A DNA stretch of 10,117 nt, taken from contig JALSTC010000578.1 of NCBI GenBank assembly GCA_026983935.1, forward strand, positions 1 through 10,117, given 5' to 3'. This DNA comes from Ardenticatenia bacterium. GTDB taxonomy: Bacteria; Chloroflexota; Anaerolineae; Aggregatilineales; Ch27. A program made the position numbers and the translations under genes. Positions within the stretch are counted from its first letter, which is position 1. Each line of letters starts with the position of its first letter. Below the pieces are notes generated by a model. That model saw nothing but the letters and a program-made list of their open reading frames with translations. It searched no databases and was not told the origin of the DNA. This document shows positions 1 to 5,897 of this stretch, piece after piece.

Positions 1-83
1 TTATGCCGCTGGGGCGCGTCGAAGAAGGGCAGGCCGCCATGGGCACCGAGAAATACGCCAAGATGGCAACTGAAGAGAAATAA
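1..83 (+). CDS. C-terminal end of an unidentified protein, probably part of the BMC operon (partial)
   Basis: Only the last 26 codons are present; the reading frame is open from the left edge and ends at TAA (81-83). The visible residues, MPLGRVEEGQAAMG followed by TEKYAKMATEEK, are hydrophilic and charged and match no family I can name. The stop lies 11 bases before the first BMC-P gene on the same strand, so co-transcription with the shell genes is likely. By context it could be a cargo enzyme or another shell component. An ATG at position 3 is in frame, but a 26-residue stand-alone gene starting exactly at the window edge is much less likely than a truncated longer gene. Confidence 0.6.
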   Translation, partial: MPLGRVEEGQAAMGTEKYAKMATEEK

Positions 84-94
84 CGGCGGAGTCG

Positions 95-451
95 ATGCTG
101 CTGGCAAAAGTGGTTGGTACGGTGGTTGCGGCACAGAAAAGTGACCGTCTGGATGGTCTGAAACTCCTGATCATCGAACCTATCGATCCGCAGGGGAAGC
201 CGCTGGGCGGCTACCGCGTTGCAGCGGATGCGGTCGGGGCGGGCATCGGCGAGGTTGTCCTGTTCGCCAGTGGCTCCAGCGCCAGACAAACCGCCGCCAC
301 CGAAAACCGACCGACTGATACGGCCATCATGGCCATTGTGGATATTATCGAGGTGGCAGGCAGTACGACTTACCATAAAGGCGATGAAGCACCGGAAGCG
401 GGGCTGGCAGCCGACAGCGCGCAGGACGCCTTTGAGGGGGGAGCCAGATGA
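95..451 (+). CDS. EutN/CcmL family BMC pentameric vertex protein (BMC-P), copy 1
   Basis: This is a bacterial microcompartment vertex protein. Members of the family form pentamers that cap the corners of the icosahedral protein shell. Visible family features are the N-terminal strand LAKVVGTVVAAQK (3-15), DGLKLLIIEP (20-29), the turn motif GAGIGEVVLFASGSSAR (48-64) and the closing strand DTAIMAIVDIIEV (75-87). The core ends near residue 88, about where typical members stop. A further tail of about 30 residues (89-118), rich in Ala, Gly, Asp and Glu, looks disordered. The ATG is preceded by GGCGGAG, and the family-typical start M-x-LAKVVG supports it. The gene lies 11 bases after the upstream gene and overlaps the next one by ATGA, indicating an operon with coupled translation. 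Family assignment is very secure; the type of microcompartment is unknown. Confidence 0.95.
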   Translation: MLLAKVVGTVVAAQKSDRLDGLKLLIIEPIDPQGKPLGGYRVAADAVGAGIGEVVLFASGSSARQTAATENRPTDTAIMAIVDIIEVAGSTTYHKGDEAPEAGLAADSAQDAFEGGAR

Positions 452-771
452 AATTCGCTCGTGTCATTGGCACCCTGGTGGCAACCCGCAAATACACCGG
501 GCTGGAAGGCGTCAAGTTTCTGGTAATTCAGCCGCTGGACAAGCACCGGCAGCCGGATGGAGAACCCATCATCGCTGCCGATGCCACACGGCAGGCCGGG
601 CCGGGAGAACTGGTTTTTGTCGTGGCCAGTCGTGAGGCTGCACTGGCCCTGAATCCCCCTTTCGTCCCCGTCGATCAGGCCATCGTTGGCATCGTGGATG
701 ATGTGGACGATGCGCCGCCGACCGACGACACCGACACCGCCACATGGCTGAGGCGAGATTCAGGGGACTGA
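448..771 (+). CDS. EutN/CcmL family BMC pentameric vertex protein (BMC-P), divergent copy 2
   Basis: Second vertex-protein paralogue of 107 residues. The N-terminal half follows the family closely: FARVIGTLVATRK (3-15), GLEGVKFLVIQPLD (18-31) and the Ala-Ala-Asp of IIAAD (41-45). The central loop is different. Copy 1 has GIGEVVLFASGSSAR; this protein has GPGELVFVVASREAALAL (51-68), so the Gly-Ser-Ser-Ala-Arg turn is missing. The last core strand, DQAIVGIVDDVDD (76-88), is retained. It is followed by an acidic tail (89-107) with several Asp residues and a Trp-Leu-Arg-Arg. Its ATG shares bases with the TGA of copy 1, and a G-rich stretch (about 434-441) can serve as ribosome binding site. It is probably a vertex subunit specialised relative to copies 1 and 3, or one that mixes with them; this is inference. 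Confidence 0.93.
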   Translation: MKFARVIGTLVATRKYTGLEGVKFLVIQPLDKHRQPDGEPIIAADATRQAGPGELVFVVASREAALALNPPFVPVDQAIVGIVDDVDDAPPTDDTDTATWLRRDSGD

Positions 772-777
772 GAATCC

Positions 778-1053
778 ATGTATATCGGGCGGGTCAAAGG
801 CAACGTTGTCGCCACGATCAAGCATCCCTTCCTGGAAGGGCGAAAATTGATGCTTGTTGCCCGGCTGGACCTGGACGGCAAGGAAACTGGATATTATGAT
901 ATTGCCATTGACGATGTTCAGGCCGGTGTCGGCGATACCGTGCTGATCATCGATGAGGGCAACGGCGCACGGCAGATTCTGCGCGGCAGTAATGCGCCGG
1001 TACGGGCCGTAATCGCCGGAATCGTTGACCAGGTGATGCTGGGGAGTAGCTGA
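778..1053 (+). CDS. EutN/CcmL family BMC pentameric vertex protein (BMC-P), copy 3
   Basis: Third consecutive vertex protein, 91 residues, the usual length for the family with no added tail. Key segments are IGRVKGNVVATIK (3-15), FLEGRKLMLVARLDLDG (18-34), the turn GVGDTVLIIDEGNGARQIL (50-68) with the Gly-x-Gly-Asp and Gly-Asn-Gly-Ala-Arg signature, and PVRAVIAGIVDQV (74-86). It starts 6 bases after copy 2 and is the last gene of the operon, since a strong hairpin terminator follows at about 1078. The family call is very secure. Three BMC-P genes in a row suggest a shell with more than one kind of pentamer, as known from several metabolosome loci. Confidence 0.95.
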   Translation: MYIGRVKGNVVATIKHPFLEGRKLMLVARLDLDGKETGYYDIAIDDVQAGVGDTVLIIDEGNGARQILRGSNAPVRAVIAGIVDQVMLGSS

Positions 1054-1077
1054 GGCAATCGGTTCGTTTGCTTCCTG

Positions 1078-1111
1078 ACTCCCGCAGAGCGGCTGCGGGA
1101 GTTTTCGTTTT
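1078..1111 (+). terminator. Rho-independent terminator of the BMC-P operon
   Basis: A perfect 10-bp stem (ACTCCCGCAG pairing with CTGCGGGAGT, loop AGCGG) is followed by a T-rich run (TTTTCGTTTT). It starts 25 bases after the stop of the third BMC-P gene, the right place and orientation to end the shell operon before the phosphoesterase gene. Confidence 0.9.
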
Positions 1112-1144
1112 CTGCTTTGTACATTTTTCAGGGTAGGCAACACT

Positions 1145-1975
1145 ATGGTTCGCATCGCAGTGATCGCTGATATTCATGGAAACCTGCCCGCACTTCGGGC
1201 CGTCATGGCCGACCTGGAGCGCACAGCTCCTGACCAGGTCATTGTGGACGGTGACCTGGTCGGACGTGGGCCACAGAGCCGGGAAGTGCTCGACATCATC
1301 GCAGCAGCCGGGTGGCCTGTTGTGCAGGGTAATCACGAAGCATTCTGGGTGGACTGTTTGCAAGGACATGTGCCATCGGACTGGGATGATGGCTGGTGGG
1401 AACCTATACGCATGGCTTTGGGTACCATCAGCAAAGAATTGATAGACTGGATGGATGCGCTGCCCACGCAGCACCTTGTCGAGCTGCCTGGAGCACCCAC
1501 GATTCAGGTTGTGCACGGCTCTCCTCGCCGCAACAACGAAGGGTTTTATGTGCTGGACAGCGATGAGACCATCCTGGAAGTCCTGAACGGCACGCCCTAC
1601 CCCGTTGTACTGGGTGCCCACACCCATGTTCCATTAGATCGGCGCGTAGGAAACTACCGCGTTCTGAATCCGGGTTCGGTCGGTGCGCCGTTCAATCACG
1701 ATCCGGCAGCACAGTACATGCTGCTTTCCTGGGATGGCAAAGACTGGCAGGCCGATCTACAGCGCGTCGGTTACGATAGAGAAGAAACCTTCAGGGCATG
1801 GCGTGAGACGGGCATCTGGGACGCAGGCATCGCCGCGCAGGTCTTTGGCTACGAACTCCGAACGGCCTCATTCCACTTCTGGCATTATGTGCGCTACTGC
1901 AAGGAAAATGACCTGCCCTTGAACAATGCAGACAGCTTTGCCAGCTACCGTCAGCGTGCCAATGGGCATCACTAA
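1145..1975 (+). CDS. Calcineurin-like metallophosphoesterase (YfcE/MJ0936-like)
   Basis: A predicted cytoplasmic dinuclear-metal phosphoesterase of 276 residues. The full motif series of the superfamily is present: Asp9-x-His11 (ADIHGN), Gly36-Asp37 (VDGDLVGRGP), GNHE (62-65), His124 in VVHGSP, GAHTH (157-161) and NPGSVG (175-180). The core resembles the YfcE/MJ0936 branch of small phosphodiesterases. The protein is longer than YfcE, with about 95 residues after NPGSVG including an aromatic-rich segment (FHFWHYVRY). The physiological substrate cannot be read from sequence. The start follows a modest purine-rich site (AGGGTAGG). The gene stands alone behind the BMC terminator, so it is not clearly part of that operon. 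Its stop codon overlaps the stop of the convergent recF by 4 bases. Confidence 0.9.
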   Translation: MVRIAVIADIHGNLPALRAVMADLERTAPDQVIVDGDLVGRGPQSREVLDIIAAAGWPVVQGNHEAFWVDCLQGHVPSDWDDGWWEPIRMALGTISKELIDWMDALPTQHLVELPGAPTIQVVHGSPRRNNEGFYVLDSDETILEVLNGTPYPVVLGAHTHVPLDRRVGNYRVLNPGSVGAPFNHDPAAQYMLLSWDGKDWQADLQRVGYDREETFRAWRETGIWDAGIAAQVFGYELRTASFHFWHYVRYCKENDLPLNNADSFASYRQRANGHH

Positions 1976-3183
1976 ACGGCCTGCACGGGGGTGATCTGCC
2001 CTTCGATAACCTGCCATACGGTGGCCCGATCCAGAAAAGACGGCGTAAAAATCGCCGGGTCGGTTGTCGTCAGGATCGCCTGCGTCGCGCCGTTGATATT
2101 GTCCAGCAGATAGGCGCGTCGTTCTGCATCAAGCTCGGCGATCACCTCGTCAAGCAGCAGTATGGGCCACTCACCAATGCGATCCCGCATCCATGACAAT
2201 TCGGCCAGTTTCAAGGCGAGGACAGCGGTGCGCGTCTGCCCGCGCGAACCATAGAGGCCAACATCACGCGCATTGATCTGGAAGCGCAGTTCATCGCGAT
2301 GCGGGCCGATCAGCGTCACGCCGCGCTCCACATGCTCCACGCGCCCGGCCTCCAACGCATCCAGAAACTGGGGCATGATCGCCTGTGGTGTCAGCTCGCG
2401 GTGTAAGTCCAGACCAAGCGCATCGAAAGAGCGCTGACCGTCACCCTCCGCAGTGGGGATAAAGCTGGGCCGATAGTCAATCTCAAGCACTTCCCGCCTG
2501 CCGGTCAGATCGAGGTGGAACTGCTGGGCCAGCCCCTCCAACTCGCGCAGGAGCCGCTGCCGACCGGCAATCAGCACGGCCCCCTGCTCCGCAAGCTGCG
2601 TATCCCAGAAGGTCAGTTCATCCGGGCTGGCCTGGCCTTCGGCGATGCGGCGCAGCAGGGCGTTGCGCTGAGGCAGCAGTTTTTCATAGGCAGCCAGCGC
2701 CTCGCAGTATGCCCGATCCGTCTGGCAGAGCGTATCATTCATGTAACGCCGCCGCTCAGCGGGCGCACCTTCGATCAGGCCAAGATCGCGCGGCAGGAAC
2801 AAGACCACATTTATCTGCCCGATCAAATCCATCACGCGCCGTGGCACACCGTTCAAGCGCACATCTTTGCGCGTGCGCTGCTCCAGGCCGTTCTGTTCAC
2901 GCACCAATGTGATCTCAATCCGATTGAGGGCGCTGCGCTGCGTCACAATATCGGCACTGAGGCGCGTAAAGGGGATGACGTCCTGCTCAGCACGCCAGTT
3001 GATCAACTGCCAGTCCGCCGTTGTGTACGGTGAGCGGCAGGTGGCCAGATAGTAAATGGCTTCCAACAGGCTGGTCTTACCCTGCGCGTTGGCACCATAC
3101 AGCAGCACCGCGCCTTCAGGGAGTGAAAGCTCCAGCCGGGCGTAATTGCGAAAGTTATTGAGTGAAAGATGTTCGATGTGCAT
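1972..3183 (-). CDS. recF: DNA replication and repair protein RecF
   Basis: RecF is an SMC-like ATPase that works with RecO and RecR to load RecA at single-stranded gaps and stalled forks. The protein starts with the typical MHIEHLSLNNFRNY. It has a Walker A motif GANAQGKTS (30-38), the ABC-type signature YGSRGQTRTAVLALKLAE (311-328) and Walker B ILLLDEVIAELD (341-352), within 403 residues, close to the family norm. The frame stays open a further 30 codons upstream to an ATG at 3273. I reject that start because those residues do not resemble RecF and a good promoter (3216-3244) lies inside them. GGCGGA just before the chosen ATG may act as ribosome binding site. The gene is monocistronic here, convergent with the phosphoesterase and divergent from the chemotaxis gene; no dnaA, dnaN or gyrB is adjacent. 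Confidence 0.96.
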   Translation of the reverse strand: MHIEHLSLNNFRNYARLELSLPEGAVLLYGANAQGKTSLLEAIYYLATCRSPYTTADWQLINWRAEQDVIPFTRLSADIVTQRSALNRIEITLVREQNGLEQRTRKDVRLNGVPRRVMDLIGQINVVLFLPRDLGLIEGAPAERRRYMNDTLCQTDRAYCEALAAYEKLLPQRNALLRRIAEGQASPDELTFWDTQLAEQGAVLIAGRQRLLRELEGLAQQFHLDLTGRREVLEIDYRPSFIPTAEGDGQRSFDALGLDLHRELTPQAIMPQFLDALEAGRVEHVERGVTLIGPHRDELRFQINARDVGLYGSRGQTRTAVLALKLAELSWMRDRIGEWPILLLDEVIAELDAERRAYLLDNINGATQAILTTTDPAIFTPSFLDRATVWQVIEGQITPVQAV

Positions 3184-3215
3184 GATCCGCCGAAATGTAA
3201 TCGCTGCGCCCGGCG

Positions 3216-3244
3216 ATTCTAACACCGCATACAAGAAGCGCCAA
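3216..3244 (-). promoter_or_regulatory. Sigma70-type promoter for recF
   Basis: On the minus strand, -35 TTGGCG (3239-3244) and -10 TAGAAT (3216-3221) are separated by exactly 17 bases, and the -10 carries an extended TG (TGTTAGAAT). The predicted transcript would start near 3208, about 25 bases before the recF ATG at 3183. This also argues against the longer upstream recF start. Confidence 0.6.
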
Positions 3245-3286
3245 AATGCGGTGCAGGTCTCAACAACATGCACGCATCACACCATA

Positions 3287-3295
3287 TGCTATAAT
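3287..3295 (+). promoter_or_regulatory. Extended -10 promoter for the chemotaxis receptor gene
   Basis: TGCTATAAT is a perfect consensus extended -10 element (TGn plus TATAAT at 3290-3295). No good -35 is seen at 16-18 bases spacing, which extended -10 promoters tolerate. Transcription would start near 3302, giving a leader of about 59 bases. I see no riboswitch-like fold in the leader. Confidence 0.55.
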
Positions 3296-3360
3296 GCGGC
3301 ACAGGCGATCAGCTTACCGGAAATGTCAGCACGACCTGGCAAGAAAGAAATCGGTCAGCC

Positions 3361-4827
3361 ATGTACGAAACTACCAGCCGCTCCGGAATCATTGCGAGAT
3401 GGCGTCGTTTTGTGGCCCGGATGGCATTAAACTACCCCACCGACCCGATCAATGTAGGGCTGTGCATCCTGGGTGGCGGCACCCTGATCGTCACATTGCT
3501 AGCAGGTACTCCCTGGCCGCCGGTGGCAGCCGCCGCGCTGACGCTGGCCTCTGGTATCGCGGGTATGGTTGTGACCAGAGGCCAGTACGTCCTCTATTCC
3601 AGCCAGGTCACTATTGGGGGCGCTACGCTGTCGCTGATCGCGGCACTGTTGGCCTTCGCGCCGTATAACATCTGGTGGATCAGCATCCTACCGCTGGGGG
3701 CGATGCTGTCCGCAATTGTGGTGTACTATTGGGGAATCTACAGGGGGATTCTGTGGGGCGCAATCCAGTTCCTCATCGCCCCGATCACACTCTGGTTGGC
3801 GGCACCGGCTGGCAGTGCCACCGCCGCGCAGTTTACTCAAACCCTGCTGGCAGGCGAAACTATCATCCTGCTCCTGCATCTGGGTGTCATTCTCTTCATG
3901 CCAGAAAAAGCAGAAGTCCAGGCACGTAACGATGCGCTGGCCCGGCAAAGCTACGAGCTAAACAACCTGTCCTTGCAGATCAGCGCCACCGCAGACGGCA
4001 TGGGCAAGGCATCGTCTGCCATCCACATGGTTACCAGCCAGCAGAGCAGCGGCGCTGAGCAGCAGGCGGCAGTAATTACTGAAGCCGTTACCATGCTGAA
4101 CGAGTTCATTGCGCTGGCCGCGGAAGTGCGCGATCAGGCGCGCAGCGTGGCCGCCCTATCGGAGCAAACGGCGGCCATCTCTGAGCGCGGCCAGCGTGCC
4201 ATCAGCATGACAATAGAGGGCATGGCCCAGATTCGTTCACAGGTCACCCTGATTGCCCACAACATCGCCACACTGGCCGAGCAAATGCAGCGCATTGACG
4301 AGATCATCACCACGGTAAGCGAGATTGCCACACAGAGCAACCTCGTGGCATTGAATGCCAGCATCGAAGCAGCGCGAGCCGGAACACACGGGCGCGGCTT
4401 CGCAGCCGTCGCGGAAGAAGTCCGCATCCTCGCCCGGCAGTCAAAAATGGCAGCCGCACAGGTACAAAGCATCCTGAGTGAAATTCAGGGCGCGATGAAA
4501 GAAACCGTCAAAGCAACCGAAGTTGGAGATCGGCAGGCAGATGAAGGTATGGCTCTTTCCCGGCAAGCGGGAGAAGTCATCACCCTGCTGGCGAACAATG
4601 TCAACGAATCAACCGCTGCCATGCATAACATCATGACCGCGATTGATCAGCAGGCCACGGGCATGGAGCAGATCGCCCGATCCATGCAGAACATCCACGA
4701 AGTGACACAGCAAAATCTGGAATCGACACGCACCGCGGAAATCGTAGCGGAGAACCTCAGCCGCCTGTCAGAGGAACTGCTGACAGCAATCTCAAGGTAT
4801 GCTGGAGACAGCACTGATTTGGCTTGA
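3361..4827 (+). CDS. Methyl-accepting chemotaxis protein with multi-helix membrane sensor
   Basis: A chemoreceptor of 488 residues that should feed a CheA/CheW complex. The N-terminal part (about 31-180) holds roughly six hydrophobic segments (near 31-50, 54-72, 84-102, 104-124, 128-149 and 160-180) joined by short loops, so there is no sizeable extracytoplasmic ligand domain. The rest is cytoplasmic, long and helical, with heptad-like Ala/Gln/Glu content. It contains the highly conserved MCP hairpin tip, EIATQSNLVALNASIEAARAG (321-341), then GRGFAAVAEEVRILARQS (344-361). No clear HAMP domain separates membrane and signalling parts. The C-terminus (YAGDSTDLA) lacks a CheR/CheB-tethering NWETF-type pentapeptide. 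No che genes are nearby, so it is an orphan receptor gene. The ribosome binding site is weak (AAGAAAG about 15 bases upstream); an in-frame ATG at 3421 would still keep all membrane helices. Confidence 0.93.
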   Translation: MYETTSRSGIIARWRRFVARMALNYPTDPINVGLCILGGGTLIVTLLAGTPWPPVAAAALTLASGIAGMVVTRGQYVLYSSQVTIGGATLSLIAALLAFAPYNIWWISILPLGAMLSAIVVYYWGIYRGILWGAIQFLIAPITLWLAAPAGSATAAQFTQTLLAGETIILLLHLGVILFMPEKAEVQARNDALARQSYELNNLSLQISATADGMGKASSAIHMVTSQQSSGAEQQAAVITEAVTMLNEFIALAAEVRDQARSVAALSEQTAAISERGQRAISMTIEGMAQIRSQVTLIAHNIATLAEQMQRIDEIITTVSEIATQSNLVALNASIEAARAGTHGRGFAAVAEEVRILARQSKMAAAQVQSILSEIQGAMKETVKATEVGDRQADEGMALSRQAGEVITLLANNVNESTAAMHNIMTAIDQQATGMEQIARSMQNIHEVTQQNLESTRTAEIVAENLSRLSEELLTAISRYAGDSTDLA

Positions 4828-4851
4828 GCCGCGATCGGCCTTTTTCAAGCC
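4821..4851. terminator. Palindromic terminator-like structure spanning the MCP and rlmN stops
   Basis: GGCTTGA (4821-4827) and TCAAGCC (4845-4851) form a perfect 7-bp inverted repeat. An inner GCCG-CGAT-CGGC hairpin (4828-4839) is followed by CTTTTT. The left arm contains the MCP stop (TGA 4825-4827); the right arm contains the rlmN stop (TGA on the minus strand, 4845-4847). The inner hairpin plus T-run could end MCP transcription. On the minus strand no T-run follows, so termination of rlmN there is less certain. Confidence 0.5.
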
Positions 4852-5897
4852 CTGTGCTCTTCCTTCAGTACCTCTGCTTTTAACTGACCACAGCCCGCAT
4901 TGATGTCAATCCCCCGACGAATGCGAACAGTGCTGCGTATCCCATGATCTGCCAGAATCTTCTGAAAAGCGGCTACCCGCTGTTTGTCGGGGGGAAGTCC
5001 TTCATATCCGCTCGTGGGATTGAGCGGGATCAGATTCACATGGCACAGCAGGCCTTCCAGCAACGATCCCAGGGCATGGGCCTGCGCCATCGTATCGTTT
5101 TCGCCTGCAATCAGCGCCCACTCAAACGTCACACGTCGTCCGGTCTTTTCTACATAATAGTGACAGGCCCCGATCAGTTCGGAAAGCGGCCAGCGTTTGT
5201 TCACCGGCAGCAGTGCAGAGCGCTCCTCGTCAGTGGCGGCATGCAGGCTGACTGCCAGCTTGACCTGCAGCTTTTCGTCGGCAAATCGTCGAATCTGAGG
5301 CACCAGCCCGACCGTGCTCAACGTGATATGCCGCTGCCCGATTCCAAGCCCTTCTGGGGCATTCAGACGACGGATGGCCGCCAGCACAGCGTCGTAATTG
5401 TGCAGCGGCTCACCCATACCCATGAAAACAACATTGCTCAGACGCTCTCCCCGTGACTCCAACCAGCGGGCAACTTCGACCGCCTGCATCACGATTTCCC
5501 CAACGCTCAAATTGCGGGCAAATCCCATCTGTCCCGTCGCACAGAATACGCAACCCATCGCACAGCCAGCCTGCGTGCTGATGCAGGCAGTGCGGCGCCC
5601 ATCTGCATAGCCCATCAGCACACTTTCAATCAACTGGCCGTCCGGCAGACGAAACAGCCACTTGACCGTCCGTCCATCGGCAGAAAACAAGCGACGCACC
5701 GGCTCCAGCATGTTAACGCTGGCCTCGCGGGCCAGCCGTTCACGCAGAGGGGCGGGCAAATTGGTCATCTCCGCCGCGTCAGTGACCTTCTGCACATAGA
5801 GCCAGCGCCAGACCTGCCGGGCGCGGTAGGCAGGTTCGCCCCACTTGGCGAATAAATCAGTCAGTTCATCCAGGGTGAGATTGTATAGCTGGATCAT
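4845..5897 (-). CDS. rlmN: 23S rRNA (adenine-2503-C2)/tRNA methyltransferase RlmN
   Basis: A radical-SAM enzyme of 350 residues that methylates C2 of A2503 in 23S rRNA and, in E. coli, also A37 of some tRNAs. The CxxxCxxC cluster motif is C112-AMG-C116-VF-C119. GMGEP (160-164) binds the SAM region. By position, Cys105 (in ACISTQAGC) and Cys336 (in INAGCGQL) correspond to the two mechanistic cysteines of E. coli RlmN (Cys118 and Cys355). The N-terminal accessory domain (TLDELTDLFAKWGEPAYRA) and QVWRWLY are typical. The length is normal, and the retained Cys residues favour RlmN over the antibiotic-resistance relative Cfr, as does the general sequence. Its ATG overlaps the TGA of the upstream secreted-protein gene (ATGA), and a GGAAG (5906-5910) inside that gene can serve as ribosome binding site, so translation is probably coupled. 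Confidence 0.97.
   Translation of the reverse strand: MIQLYNLTLDELTDLFAKWGEPAYRARQVWRWLYVQKVTDAAEMTNLPAPLRERLAREASVNMLEPVRRLFSADGRTVKWLFRLPDGQLIESVLMGYADGRRTACISTQAGCAMGCVFCATGQMGFARNLSVGEIVMQAVEVARWLESRGERLSNVVFMGMGEPLHNYDAVLAAIRRLNAPEGLGIGQRHITLSTVGLVPQIRRFADEKLQVKLAVSLHAATDEERSALLPVNKRWPLSELIGACHYYVEKTGRRVTFEWALIAGENDTMAQAHALGSLLEGLLCHVNLIPLNPTSGYEGLPPDKQRVAAFQKILADHGIRSTVRIRRGIDINAGCGQLKAEVLKEEHRA

Noticed and set aside
1112..1144. Promoter for the phosphoesterase gene
   Set aside because: TACATT at 1120-1125 could be a -10, but no -35 or extended -10 accompanies it, so I do not call it.
947..1627. A 226-codon open frame on the minus strand
   Set aside because: It runs antisense across the BMC-P end, the terminator and the phosphoesterase, all of which are well supported. 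The product is composition-biased and resembles nothing.
3184..3273. N-terminal extension of recF
   Set aside because: The extra 30 residues do not look like RecF and contain the probable recF promoter.
3302..3360. Riboswitch or regulatory RNA in the MCP leader
   Set aside because: The leader is only about 59 bases and shows no strong stem or known aptamer motif.
4845..5897. Cfr-type antibiotic resistance methyltransferase instead of RlmN
   Set aside because: Length, N-terminal accessory domain and the general sequence fit housekeeping RlmN, and nothing nearby suggests mobility or resistance.
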